The notes under the pieces are model-generated. The model was not told the origin of the DNA. It did not search any database and worked only from the letters and a program-made list of their open reading frames with translations. The translations under genes were made by a program, and so were the position numbers. 64,000 nucleotides of DNA from Firmicutes bacterium UBA3572 (GTDB lineage Bacteria; Bacillota; Desulfotomaculia; Desulfotomaculales; Desulforudaceae), in contig DFNH01000012.1 in NCBI GenBank assembly GCA_002375985.1, positions 1 through 64,000 on the forward strand, written 5' to 3'. Numbering within the stretch: the first letter of the stretch is position 1; each line of letters starts with the position of its first letter. Positions 1 to 8,002 of the stretch are shown here, piece after piece.

Positions 1-409
1 GCTGAGTTTTTCAGCAGAATCTATTTATGTAGTTTGTGACAAACAAACCCCATTATACGAGAATTATAGGACATACCCCCGATACCGCCAGGCCCTCTTT
101 CTTTTCCGGAGGACAGACCTCAATCCGGTCGCAGGCCGAACAACGGTGAAAAACCTGCCGAAAAAATAGAGCCCACCTTACCGCACTACGGACATTCCGG
201 AGACTCCGTTCCCGGATACGCATACAGTTTGCCGCACCGGGATTCCCGGCGTATGCGTCCCACCATAACCGCCTCCCCCAATAGTTTGCACTCGCTTTCG
301 GAAATATATCCCGGCGCTCTATCAGATTTCCCTGCTTAACAGCATTCCCGGGGTGGAATCCTAATTGATGAAGCGACAAATAGTTCAGCCTTTTATGGAG
401 GGAAGACCG
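1..409. other. Gene-free stretch with the end of a dispersed repeat
   Basis: No convincing gene is seen here. Bases 1-21 carry TTTTTCAGCAGAATC, which matches the outer end of the inverted-repeat element at 31498-31740 (same bases at about 31725-31738), so the window probably begins just inside another copy of that family. The rest up to the small gene at 410 has no recognisable coding or structural signal; an open minus-strand frame over it has no ribosome site and no protein-like composition. Confidence 0.4.
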
Positions 410-556
410 GTGGCTCTCAAGAAAAACAAACAAGCAAAGAAGAACAAACAACAAGAACAGAAAAATCTCACCAACCAGCCGATAGGCGCGGATATCGCGC
501 CGGACTATGTGACTAAAGATCTGACCGGTTACCGGGTGCCTTTCACCGAGAAATAA
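410..556 (+). CDS. Small Lys/Gln-rich protein of unknown function
   Basis: A 48-residue basic protein starting at a GTG preceded five bases away by the strong ribosome site GGAGGGAA (397-404). An ATG 45 bases upstream in the same frame has no ribosome site, so GTG is preferred. The N-terminal third is a Lys/Gln/Asn-rich run (KKNKQAKKNKQ), followed by a less biased tail ending TGYRVPFTEK. No family is recognised. The composition resembles small spore or nucleic-acid-associated proteins of Firmicutes, but that is only a guess. It precedes an unrelated pseudogene and looks monocistronic. Confidence 0.45.
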   Translation: MALKKNKQAKKNKQQEQKNLTNQPIGADIAPDYVTKDLTGYRVPFTEK

Positions 557-699
557 CCGCTGGGTTGCCAGCTCCCGCCGGAGCCGGCAACACCTTGCCC
601 AAAAGATTCTTTCCCTGGAAGAACAGAGGATTTGGCCTCTCGACGCCGAAACAGGCAAGGGGCGGATTCTTCTCTGTAGGAAACCGGGAGGTTGGCCGC

Positions 700-976
700 G
701 TGCATTACATCTCCGCTAAAGGTTGCCGCTTGTGCTACGAAACCACCGGTCAGGGCAAACCCCTTGTTTTAATCCACGGCCTGGGATCGGATCACCGCAT
801 GTGGACCTCGCAGATCGAAGCCTTCGCCAGCCATTACCGCGTCATCGCTTACAACTGCCCAAGCCATCCCCCACAGCGAGTTGCAGGAGATTCCGGACGC
901 CTGCGATCCTTCCTCGTTAACCAACTTTAAGGAGTTCAACCGTGCAGTGCTAGACTTTCTGAGCCGCGCCGGTTAA
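700..976 (+). pseudogene. Alpha/beta-hydrolase remnant with internal deletion
   Basis: A GTG at 700 behind GGGAGG opens the N-terminal end of an alpha/beta-hydrolase: a short strand, then GKPLVLIHGLGSDHRMW with the oxyanion HG motif. The frame matches the family only to about 863 and then reads nonsense. From 872 a different frame encodes a typical C-terminal helix (NFKEFNRAVLDFLSRAG) and stops at 974. The middle, normally around 150-180 residues with the nucleophile elbow and catalytic Asp, is missing. This is an inactivated gene whose two ends were joined out of frame by a deletion. Confidence 0.75.
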
Positions 977-984
977 AAGACACT

Positions 985-1020
985 CGAAAGGGGCGCCCCT
1001 GGCCAGGGGCGCCCCTTTCG
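985..1020. terminator. Bidirectional terminator, perfect 36-base palindrome
   Basis: Bases 985-1002 are the exact reverse complement of 1003-1020 (arm begins CGAAAGGGGCGCCCC). It lies between the plus-strand pseudogene ending at 976 and the convergent opuA operon ending at 1098. The flanking A and T bases could serve a terminator in either direction, although the U tract is short. Confidence 0.6.
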
Positions 1021-1097
1021 CTTGTTCTCCTTGCGTTTGACGGTATATCGAACCGTTTGTGGGCAAGCCGTCCGGGGCCGCGTCCGTCCCGGCCGGT

Positions 1098-1979
1098 CTA
1101 CCGGTAATCGTTCATCTCGGTGATGGAATCAATGGTCACGTAAGCCGGAACCACCAGGCCGATCTTGGCCTCACCATCGTAGTTGGGACCGAGGTCGACC
1201 ACCTGATCGCCCACTTCAGCCCAGTAACCGGAGTGGGTGTGGGGTAGCCAGGCCGTGGTCATCGCGTCGAAGCTACCGGTGGCAATCCCCTGCCACATAA
1301 TCCCGGCATCTACCGAGGTGATTTCCACGTCATAACCAAGATCCTGAAGAACGGTAGCCACCACGTGGGTACTGGCGATGGCGCAGTCCCACTCCACAAA
1401 CGCCAGGTGGGCCTTTCCGCCATCGGGGAACTCAATACCTTCGGTCCACACAGCGACCTTGTCGGCGTTTTCGTCCACCCATTTACGCGCTGCTTCCCAG
1501 GGGTCCACACCTTCGCTGACGTCCAGCATCACCATCCCGATATCCTCGGGACCCCAGAGAAAGTTGTCTAGAAAGGCGAACAACGCGGGATCGTCTTCTT
1601 CCAGGCCTTTGCGCACAATAGTGTTAATCGTTTCCGCTCCACCGTAAACCCCTTCCGGGTCTTCCAGGTACTTCAGGTCGTAAACCGCGAACTTCCAGTG
1701 CGGGCTCCAGCCGGTGACCACGATCCATTCCCCGTTTTCGATGGCGGACCTCAGCGCGGCGGCCATGGCAAAGCTTGAGCTATCCTGCAGTTCGAAATCC
1801 AGGCCGTAAACCTCGATTGCTTTTTCGGTCGCCTGCATGATACCCGCGCCCGGCTCGATCCCGACGATTCTGCCGCCGAAGCTGGCCGTAGGCGCCTCTT
1901 CCGCACCGCAACCGGCCATCAGGCTGAAGGCAAACACCACGGCCCCGATAAGGGCCCATATTTTCAGATGCTTACGCAC
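1098..1979 (-). CDS. opuAC: Glycine betaine ABC transporter, substrate-binding lipoprotein
   Basis: Binds glycine betaine or a related quaternary amine outside the cell and delivers it to the OpuA permease for osmoprotection. The 293-residue product begins with a lipoprotein signal peptide whose lipobox ends LMAGC (Cys at about residue 24), so it should be anchored to the membrane. The mature part is an OpuAC/ProX-type fold with Trp-rich ligand loops (GWSPHWKF, GIMWQGIATG, AWLPHTHSGYW), consistent with an aromatic cage for a trimethylammonium group. It is the last gene of a three-gene operon downstream of the permease (29 bases apart). The exact substrate, betaine versus choline or proline betaine, is not fixed by sequence. 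Confidence 0.9.
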   Translation of the reverse strand: MRKHLKIWALIGAVVFAFSLMAGCGAEEAPTASFGGRIVGIEPGAGIMQATEKAIEVYGLDFELQDSSSFAMAAALRSAIENGEWIVVTGWSPHWKFAVYDLKYLEDPEGVYGGAETINTIVRKGLEEDDPALFAFLDNFLWGPEDIGMVMLDVSEGVDPWEAARKWVDENADKVAVWTEGIEFPDGGKAHLAFVEWDCAIASTHVVATVLQDLGYDVEITSVDAGIMWQGIATGSFDAMTTAWLPHTHSGYWAEVGDQVVDLGPNYDGEAKIGLVVPAYVTIDSITEMNDYR

Positions 1980-2008
1980 GCTTTTGGTACCTCCTTAAAA
2001 CTTATAGA

Positions 2009-2860
2009 TCAGATTGAACTCTTCTGCTGCCGACCGCGTCCGATGCTCTGGGTCAAGCGGTCGAGGATGATGGCGATAATCACGATGGCCAGACCACCCT
2101 CAAAGGCGGTAGGCACGTCCAGGCGCTGCAGGCCTCGCAGCACCGCGCCGCCCAACCCGGCGGCGCCGATCATGGCGGCGATGACAGCCATGGAAAGGGC
2201 CAGCATAATGCACTGGTTGATCCCGGCCATGATGGTCGGTTTGGCCAGCGGCAGCTGCACCTTGACCAGGGTTTGCATCCGCGTGGAGCCAAAGGCCCGC
2301 GCCGCCTCCACCAGTTCCCCCGGCACCTGGCGGATGCCCAGGCCTGTCAGGCGGATCACCGGCGGCATAGCAAAGATGACGATGGCCACCAGCGCCGGCA
2401 CCCGGCCGATATCCGAGAACAGGATTACAGCCGGAATCAGATACACAAACGGCGGCATGGTCTGCATGAAGTCCAGTACCGGCACGAGGCAGCGGTTCAC
2501 CCTTTCGCTCCAGGCCGTGAGAATCCCCAGCGGCAGCCCGAACACCAAGGCAAAGGCGGTAGCCGAAAGGATCAGGGCCAGGGTATCCATGGCCTGCGGC
2601 CAAAGGCCGAGGTTCAGGATCAAAAACAGACCCAGACCGATACCCAGCGCCAGCCGGCGCTGCCCCGCCAGACCCACGATCAGCATCACCACGGCGATGA
2701 AGACCACCGGATCAGGCCAGAGCAGGAAGTCGCGCAGGGAGACGATGATGCTCTCGCTCACCGTTTTGATAAAGGAAAACAACCAGGAGAGATTATTCTG
2801 TGCGAGTCCGATCAAAACATCGACCCATTGCCCCACGGGAATCTTCGGGATCAGTTCCAC
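2009..2860 (-). CDS. opuAB: Glycine betaine ABC transporter, permease
   Basis: Membrane subunit of the OpuA/ProU-type importer. The 283-residue protein has about six to seven hydrophobic helices and the family's C-terminal cytoplasmic loop (LVEAARAFGSTRMQ, the EAA motif that docks on the ATPase). The start lies ten bases inside the end of the ATPase gene, so the two are translationally coupled. Length and motif order match ProW/OpuAB, with a short N-terminal extension before the first helix. Confidence 0.9.
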   Translation of the reverse strand: MELIPKIPVGQWVDVLIGLAQNNLSWLFSFIKTVSESIIVSLRDFLLWPDPVVFIAVVMLIVGLAGQRRLALGIGLGLFLILNLGLWPQAMDTLALILSATAFALVFGLPLGILTAWSERVNRCLVPVLDFMQTMPPFVYLIPAVILFSDIGRVPALVAIVIFAMPPVIRLTGLGIRQVPGELVEAARAFGSTRMQTLVKVQLPLAKPTIMAGINQCIMLALSMAVIAAMIGAAGLGGAVLRGLQRLDVPTAFEGGLAIVIIAIILDRLTQSIGRGRQQKSSI

Positions 2861-4056
2861 GCGACCTCATCCTTTCGCACCAGCCCGGCCAGAAGCGAAC
2901 CGCGCACGACTACTCCCAGCAGTTTCCCGTCCTCCCGGACTACGGCCACCGGGTACCGCGAATTAGCCAACACCGGAATGATTTCGGCTACCGGAGCATC
3001 CAGGGCGGTGCGCGGAAAGTCCTGGATCAGGATACGGGAAAGGTCCTCATCGTTGCGCTCCGCCGCCGCCAGCGCGTCGTCGGCCGTCACTATCCCGGCC
3101 AGTTTCCGGTCACGGGTGACCACGAACACAGACGAAAGGCCCCGTTCCCGCATCCGACGCAGGGCTACGCGCGGACCGTCCTTCAGGGCCACCGCCTCCG
3201 CGGGTTTCATCACCCCTTCGGCAGTTAATATCCGGGTCACGTCCACGTCTTCCACAAACCGGCGGACGTATTCATTGGCGGGGCGGGTTAGGATCTCCTC
3301 CGGCGTGCCCAACTGCACGATCTCCCCGTCTTTCATCAAGGCGATCCGGTCGCCCAACTTCAACGCCTCGTCCAGGTCGTGGGTTACGAAAACGATGGTC
3401 TTGTTCACCTGACTCTGCAGGGAAAGCAGTTCGTCCTGCATGTCCCGCCTGATCAACGGGTCCAAGGCGCTGAACGGCTCATCCATCAGGAGTACATCCG
3501 GATCGGAAACCAACGCCCGGGCCAAGCCCACCCGCTGCTGCATACCGCCGCTGAGGCTGCCGGGATAGTATTCCTCCCAGCCCTTGAGTCCCACCATTTC
3601 GAGGGTGGCACGTGCTTTCTCCGCGCGCACCTTTTTGTCCACGCCCTGCACTTCCAGGCCGAAAGCTACGTTGTCCAGCACCGTCCGGTGGGGAAACAGG
3701 GCGAAACGCTGAAACACCATCCCCAGCCTTTTGCGCCTGATTTCCCTGAGTTCAGCCTCGTCAACGGTAGTGATATCCCGGCCGTCCAGTTCGATCGTGC
3801 CGCTGGTGGGTTCGATGAGCCGGTTCAGGCACCGGAGCAGCGTTGACTTGCCGCTACCGGAAAGCCCCATCAAGACGAAGATCTCCCCTTCCTCCACCGC
3901 CAGGTTGACGTTGTTGATGCCTACCGTCTGCCTGGTCTTGGCCAGGATCTCTTCCTTGCTGCGTCCCTCCCGCAAGAGTTTCAGCGCCCGGTCCGGGTGA
4001 TCCCCGAAAATCTTAACCAGGTTTTTCACCAAGATCTTGGCCATTATCGCCAACAT
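2851..4056 (-). CDS. opuAA: Glycine betaine ABC transporter, ATPase with CBS domains
   Basis: Powers betaine uptake. The ATPase domain (about residues 1-270) has Walker A GLSGSGKST, signature LSGGMQQR and Walker B VLLMDEPFSALDP, followed by two CBS motifs (about 275-395) as in OpuA/ProV; in relatives these sense ionic strength or c-di-AMP. The ATG at 4056 is preferred because AAGGAG lies four bases upstream; the GTG at 4059 is too close to that site, and an ATG at 4044 is possible. It is the first gene of the operon and follows a c-di-AMP riboswitch and terminator, so high c-di-AMP should shut off uptake. Confidence 0.92.
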   Translation of the reverse strand: MLAIMAKILVKNLVKIFGDHPDRALKLLREGRSKEEILAKTRQTVGINNVNLAVEEGEIFVLMGLSGSGKSTLLRCLNRLIEPTSGTIELDGRDITTVDEAELREIRRKRLGMVFQRFALFPHRTVLDNVAFGLEVQGVDKKVRAEKARATLEMVGLKGWEEYYPGSLSGGMQQRVGLARALVSDPDVLLMDEPFSALDPLIRRDMQDELLSLQSQVNKTIVFVTHDLDEALKLGDRIALMKDGEIVQLGTPEEILTRPANEYVRRFVEDVDVTRILTAEGVMKPAEAVALKDGPRVALRRMRERGLSSVFVVTRDRKLAGIVTADDALAAAERNDEDLSRILIQDFPRTALDAPVAEIIPVLANSRYPVAVVREDGKLLGVVVRGSLLAGLVRKDEVAWN

Positions 4057-4076
4057 CACACTCCTTACACAAACAC

Positions 4077-4107
4077 AAAAAAACCCGAGGGAGGCCTCCG
4101 GGTTTCA
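4077..4107 (-). terminator. Intrinsic terminator of the c-di-AMP riboswitch
   Basis: On the minus strand AACCCGGAGG-CCTCCCTCGGGTT folds into a strong hairpin followed by TTTTTTT, 20-30 bases before opuAA. It is the natural expression platform of the upstream aptamer. Confidence 0.8.
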
Positions 4108-4117
4108 AAAAATTCCT

Positions 4118-4268
4118 AAACACCCCCCTTCCTACGCGCTTACGAGGTTAGCTGACGGACTTGGTCCGGAAGACAGCCCTACCCGCTCACGCGGGATTCG
4201 TCCCAACGAAACCTATATGGGTCCCCCCTTTTCCCATACGGGAAATTCAGTAATAAGGGTCTGTTATG
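4118..4268 (-). ncRNA. Cyclic di-AMP riboswitch (ydaO/yuaA class)
   Basis: Read on the minus strand, the leader contains the conserved ydaO blocks in order: GGGGGGACCCATATAGG, a GAATCCCGCGTGAGCGGG segment with TAGGGCTG, then CCGTCAGCTAACCTCGTAAGCG. These match the known class closely. The aptamer sits between a sigma-A promoter (4296-4325) and a terminator (4077-4107). In characterised members c-di-AMP binding favours termination of potassium and osmolyte uptake genes, which fits opuA downstream. The outer boundaries are approximate. Confidence 0.88.
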
Positions 4269-4295
4269 CTGTTGTTGGTTGGTTTTGTTAGCATG

Positions 4296-4325
4296 ATCCT
4301 AACACATCGTAAAATAGCTTGTCAA
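4296..4325 (-). promoter_or_regulatory. Sigma-A promoter of the opuA operon
   Basis: Minus strand TTGACA (4325-4320), an 18-base spacer, then TAGGAT (4301-4296). Transcription would start near 4288, about 20 bases before the riboswitch aptamer. Confidence 0.65.
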
Positions 4326-4449
4326 ATGACTAACTAAACCATCCTCAGATATTAGGCATAGTTGCTAAAAGTTTATGCATTCGTATATTTTTGGGACCAA
4401 TTCACATAATAGAACAAAATCTGCCTCAAACGGGAGGAGGTGAAACGGA

Positions 4450-4713
4450 ATGCACCACTTTAACCAGATGAGCCAGTACGAAAAACTGTCCATTTCCGAT
4501 TTATTGAAGCAGGAGAATCTCTGCGCTAAGAAACTGTCGGCATACGTCAACCAGGTTCAGGACCCCCAGATCCGTTCGGCTTTAAGCCAGTACCAGAATC
4601 TCTGTCAGCAACACATGAACATGCTGAACAATCTGATGCAGCAGGCCGGGCAGGCCGGGGCGCAACAGGTGGGCGGCTCCATGCCTAACCCCACCGGCGG
4701 ACCGATGACCTAA
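4450..4713 (+). CDS. Small CotF-like spore coat protein
   Basis: An 87-residue Gln/Asn/Met-rich protein with the helical pattern of the CotF family: a DLLKQENLCAKKLSAYV segment followed by a second helix (SALSQYQNLCQQHMNML). The C-terminus is a flexible Gly/Gln/Pro tail. The ribosome site GGAGGAGGTGA is close to the ATG. It is followed 29 bases later by a second CotF-like gene, so the pair is probably co-expressed during sporulation and located in the spore coat. A sporulation promoter could not be assigned with confidence. Confidence 0.75.
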   Translation: MHHFNQMSQYEKLSISDLLKQENLCAKKLSAYVNQVQDPQIRSALSQYQNLCQQHMNMLNNLMQQAGQAGAQQVGGSMPNPTGGPMT

Positions 4714-4742
4714 CCACAGCGCAGCAAGGAGGGATGGATTTA

Positions 4743-5057
4743 ATGAGATTGGACGACAAGGACATCATGACCGACTGCCTGAACAGCGCCAAGTTTGTGT
4801 CTACCAATTACCACAGGGCCATCTTGGAAGCCTCCAACGATAACATTCGGAACACCTTCTTCCGGATGCATAACGGCACACTGGCCATGCAAAAGACGCT
4901 GTTTGACCTGATGCACCAGCGGGGTTGGTACCAGGTTGAGCCGGCCACCGGGGTCGGTGCGCAAATGCAACCCCAAATGCAACATCAAGCGCCGCATCAT
5001 TACCGGCCGGAAATGCAACAGTTCCAGAGCCCCAATCCCAACCAGCCGGGTTTCTAG
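4743..5057 (+). CDS. CotF-family spore coat protein
   Basis: A 104-residue coat F-domain protein: DIMTDCLNSAKFVSTNY, then the typical RNTFFRMHNG and helix-rich core, and a Gln/Met/Pro tail. The ATG at 4743 lies nine bases after AAGGAGGG (4726-4733); an ATG at 4734 abuts the ribosome site and is unlikely to be used. It forms a unit with the preceding small coat gene and is followed by a strong terminator. The probable location is the spore coat; molecular function in this family is structural and poorly defined. Confidence 0.8.
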   Translation: MRLDDKDIMTDCLNSAKFVSTNYHRAILEASNDNIRNTFFRMHNGTLAMQKTLFDLMHQRGWYQVEPATGVGAQMQPQMQHQAPHHYRPEMQQFQSPNPNQPGF

Positions 5058-5070
5058 GCCGCATTCGGAA

Positions 5071-5106
5071 AGCTTCGCAGCCTCAGGCTGCGAAGTTTTA
5101 TCTTTT
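5071..5106 (+). terminator. Intrinsic terminator of the coat gene pair
   Basis: CTTCGCAGCC (5073-5082), loop TCA, GGCTGCGAAG (5086-5095), then TTTTATCTTTT. Confidence 0.85.
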
Positions 5107-5119
5107 CGCGATCTTTTGG

Positions 5120-5753
5120 ATGTCAAAGCCTATGGACACTCCCAACACCGTAGCCGTGGCCATAGTCCGGCAGCTGAAAGCCTGGGGCGTTGACGTCGTG
5201 TTCGGCGCGGCCGGTGACGCGATCATCCCGCTGATAGACGCACTGGCGGCGGAGGAAGGTATCCGTTTCCATGCCTCCCGCCGTGAGGACGCCGCCGCGT
5301 TCATGGCTTCGGCCTACGCCAAACTGACCGGCAAACCCGGCGTGTGCATCGGCACCTCGGGTCCGGGCGCCGTGAACCTCCTGAACGGGATCGCCGACGC
5401 CGCCCAGGACCGGGTGCCACTGGTGGCGATCACCGGACAGGTGGAAAGCACCTACGTGGGCACGGCGTACAAGCAGCACTTTGACCACCAGATCCTGTTC
5501 CGGGCCTTCGCCGCCCACACCGCCCAGCTCGCCAATCCCGCCTCCGCCGCCGCGTTGGTCAGCCGGGCGCTGAAAACAGGAAACCGCGGCTAATGCCCCG
5601 GCCCAGGCCGACTTCTGCCTGGTTATCGGAGCCACCTGGTGGCCCAAGGACTATACCCCGCACTCCGTACCCGTGATTCAGATCGGCAGCGTGCCGGGAA
5701 ACATAGGCGTACGGACCCTGGTGGCCTTCGGCATCGCCGGAATTAAGTTCTGA
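5120..5753 (+). pseudogene. TPP-dependent enzyme remnant (acetolactate synthase/pyruvate oxidase-like)
   Basis: Residues 1-150 encode the N-terminal TPP-binding domain with GVDVVFGAAGDAIIPL, the catalytic Glu region replaced by SRREDAAAFMASAYA, and GTSGPGAVNLLNGIADA. The frame stops at 5591. A different frame from about 5590 then reads central-domain sequence (ADFCLVIGATWWPKDY, VPVIQIGSVPGNIGV) and stops at 5751 after a short tail. Most of the central domain and all of the C-terminal TPP domain are gone. As with the remnant at 700, a large internal deletion left mismatched ends. The original substrate cannot be told. Confidence 0.75.
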
Positions 5754-5804
5754 GCCAGCGCAAGGAGAACCGCCGTCCCTGGGCAGAATAGCAGATGATT
5801 TCTC

Positions 5805-5925
5805 TTGAACCTGCCGATCGCCGTCAGTCCGGACGGGGAAAACAGTTTTCTCACCGCGCTGTTCACGGCCACCCCGGCCGCCTGCGTGGTCGGGCTGGTG
5901 GTCGTGGGTACCGCTTTGCCGGTCA
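5805..5925 (+). pseudogene. Fragment of a second TrkH potassium transporter
   Basis: About 40 codons (LPIAVSPDGENSFLTAL to VVGLVVVGT) align directly with the first pore segment of the intact TrkH downstream (LPAAVAPGGDNSFLVAL to VVGLVVVDT), but the DNA has diverged, so this is the relic of a separate paralogue and not a recent duplication. It is in frame with the intact trkH, so without care the gene would be called 57 residues too long. Confidence 0.7.
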
Positions 5926-5975
5926 ACCACAGCGCATGGCAGGGAAAACATAGTGCGGGTCGAATACCAGGAGAC

Positions 5976-7343
5976 ATGGACACAGACAACCGGCAGGAAA
6001 TCCTCTCTGTTCAATCCAAACAATACGGGCGGTTCTTTACCCCCCAGCGGAGCCTGCTTATGGGTTTTGCGCTGATCATCGCCGTGGGCACCGTCCTTTT
6101 GAGCCTGCCCGCTGCCGTCGCCCCCGGAGGTGATAACAGTTTTCTGGTCGCCTTGTTCACCGCGACGTCGGCCACTTGCGTCGTGGGCCTGGTGGTGGTG
6201 GACACCGGCACCAATTGGTCCACCTTCGGACACATTGTCATCTTGTCCCTGATTCAGATCGGCGGCATGGGCTTCGTGGTGGTGACCACCTTGATTTTTG
6301 TCTTGATTGGACGCCGGATCGGGCTCCGCCAGCGCCTGCTGATCCAGGAGTCCATGAGCCAGGTGCCGGTAGGGGGTACGGTACGCCTGGTGCTGCAGGT
6401 CATCATCATCGTGTTGGTGGTTGAGGCCTGTGCCGCCCTGGTGCTCGCCACCCGGTTCGTGCCCGAATTCGGTTGGGGCACGGGGCTTTGGATGAGCGTT
6501 TTCCACAGTGTATCCGCCTTCAACAACGCCGGGTTCGACCTCTTCGGCGGGTTTCAGAGCCTGACGGCCTACACCGGAGACCTGGTGGTCAATCTGGGCA
6601 TCGCCATCCCGGTGATTCTTGGGGGGTTGGGATTTGTGGTCATCGTCGACGTGTACCAGCAGCGCCGGTTCCGAAAGCTTTCCCTGCACAGCAAAGTGGT
6701 CATTGGAGCCACCGTGCTTCTCCTGCTGTTCAGCACCCTGGTGGTCCTGTTGCTGGAGTACAACCGCGCTTTCGCGGACCTAAGCGGCCCAGACAAGGTT
6801 ATGGCCTCGGTTTTTCAGGCGGTAACCCCCCGTTCTGCGGGTTTTAGCACGGTGGCAACCGACAGCCTGCATGCGGCCACCCAGTTTTTTACCATCGGAC
6901 TGATGTTCATTGGCGCCGGACCAAACTCGGTCACCGGCGGCATCAAGGTCACCGCCCTAGCCGTCCTGATCCTAGCCGTGTGGAGCATGGCTCGCGGCCG
7001 TGAAGGCATCGAAGTGGCCAACCGCCGGATTCCCCAGCACCTGGTCTACAAAGCGGTGGCCGTGACCATTATCCTATTTAGCCTGATTTTTCTGGTCACC
7101 CTGATTCTATCCGTTACCGAAGACGCCGACTTCCTGACCACCCTTTTCGAGGCCACCTCGGCCATCTGCATCGTCGGGCTTTCCATGGGCCTCACTCCGG
7201 ATTTGTCCCCGGCGGGCAAGCTGATCATCACCATGTGCATGTTTATCGGCCGCCTCGGCCCGCTCACCGCGGCCCTCGCCCTGGCCAAACCGCCCAAGAA
7301 AGCCAAACTGAAACGACCCGAGGAATCTGTCCTGATCGGCTAA
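5976..7343 (+). CDS. trkH: TrkH/KtrB-type potassium uptake membrane protein
   Basis: Translocating subunit of a Trk/Ktr potassium transporter in the cytoplasmic membrane. The 455-residue protein contains four M1-P-M2 repeats with P-loop signatures (TSATCVVGLVVVDT near residue 70, SVSAFNNAGFDLF near 180, AVTPRSAGFSTV near 290, ATSAICIVGLSMG near 400). The ATG at 5976 follows AGGAG by only two bases, but it is the last good start before the first helix. The regulatory RCK protein (TrkA/KtrA) is not adjacent. No riboswitch is seen directly upstream, where only the paralogue fragment lies. Confidence 0.85.
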   Translation: MDTDNRQEILSVQSKQYGRFFTPQRSLLMGFALIIAVGTVLLSLPAAVAPGGDNSFLVALFTATSATCVVGLVVVDTGTNWSTFGHIVILSLIQIGGMGFVVVTTLIFVLIGRRIGLRQRLLIQESMSQVPVGGTVRLVLQVIIIVLVVEACAALVLATRFVPEFGWGTGLWMSVFHSVSAFNNAGFDLFGGFQSLTAYTGDLVVNLGIAIPVILGGLGFVVIVDVYQQRRFRKLSLHSKVVIGATVLLLLFSTLVVLLLEYNRAFADLSGPDKVMASVFQAVTPRSAGFSTVATDSLHAATQFFTIGLMFIGAGPNSVTGGIKVTALAVLILAVWSMARGREGIEVANRRIPQHLVYKAVAVTIILFSLIFLVTLILSVTEDADFLTTLFEATSAICIVGLSMGLTPDLSPAGKLIITMCMFIGRLGPLTAALALAKPPKKAKLKRPEESVLIG

Positions 7344-7406
7344 CAAAAAGGTGACAGGGCCTGTTTATCCGCAGCCGGACGTCCACCCAGCCCATATTGT
7401 TGCGGG

Positions 7407-7886
7407 CTACGCGCGTTTCTCCACCGTAAGGCGGATTTCCCCTTCCAGTTGGTGCGCGGGTGTAGTAACCAGATCCTTCAAAAACACCAATTCCGGCGGA
7501 GCGGCCAGACGGTAACCGTTAGCAACCATGAACCTGATCAGACCCTGTAAGGCGCTGCCGAGGGTGTCCAGGGAGCCCTCGTGGGTAGTCACCAACACTT
7601 CGCGGTCCGGGATTTCCTTCAACCCCGGCGCGGTATCGGTATGCGGATGGGATAAAGATGCGCTAGTTTTGAGCGGAATACGGACCTCCCATAGCAATTC
7701 TTCGGGAGGCAGGTAGGGATTGTTCAGAAAAACGCCGATGGGTTGGCCTGCCGGGGTATGGCCGTTCTCCTTGATCCAAAGATTCAATTCCTGCACCGTG
7801 TCCGGAATGAGATCGTAAGGTCCCTTTCCCGACTTGTACACTACCGTTTGTGCTGGGAGCTTCTTCAAAGCAACCATTTCGGGCAT
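7407..7886 (-). CDS. GyrI-like/AraC effector-binding domain protein
   Basis: A 159-residue stand-alone effector-binding (GyrI-like) domain: an N-terminal strand MVALKKLPAQTVVYKSGKG, a PIGVFLNNPYLPPEELLWEV segment and a repeated half with a glutamate-containing pocket strand. Such domains bind small hydrophobic molecules or occur fused to MerR/AraC regulators. No DNA-binding domain is present. The start at 7886 follows GAGGAGG; the longer reading to 7931 has no ribosome site. Its neighbour is rubrerythrin, but a functional link is not evident. Confidence 0.65.
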   Translation of the reverse strand: MPEMVALKKLPAQTVVYKSGKGPYDLIPDTVQELNLWIKENGHTPAGQPIGVFLNNPYLPPEELLWEVRIPLKTSASLSHPHTDTAPGLKEIPDREVLVTTHEGSLDTLGSALQGLIRFMVANGYRLAAPPELVFLKDLVTTPAHQLEGEIRLTVEKRA

Positions 7887-8002
7887 AACCAAAACCTCCT
7901 CGGGTTCGCTCAAGCTCAGCCTAACGGCCAAAGTTCCGCCGCTTCAGTCTCAAATCCGTGTCCCACCGGCACACAGCATTGGTCCCAAGCCCCGCCGAAA
8001 TC

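Noticed and set aside
53..658. 201-codon minus-strand open frame at the window start
   Set aside because: No ribosome site, Arg/Cys-rich shadow-like composition, and it runs opposite a better-supported small gene at 410-556.
5805..5975. N-terminal extension of trkH
   Set aside because: The extension is a fragment of another TrkH copy that repeats the first pore segment; it cannot be part of the same fold.
5559..6689. 376-codon minus-strand frame opposite trkH
   Set aside because: Mirror of the hydrophobic trkH codons; His/Gln/Asp-rich reading with no motif.
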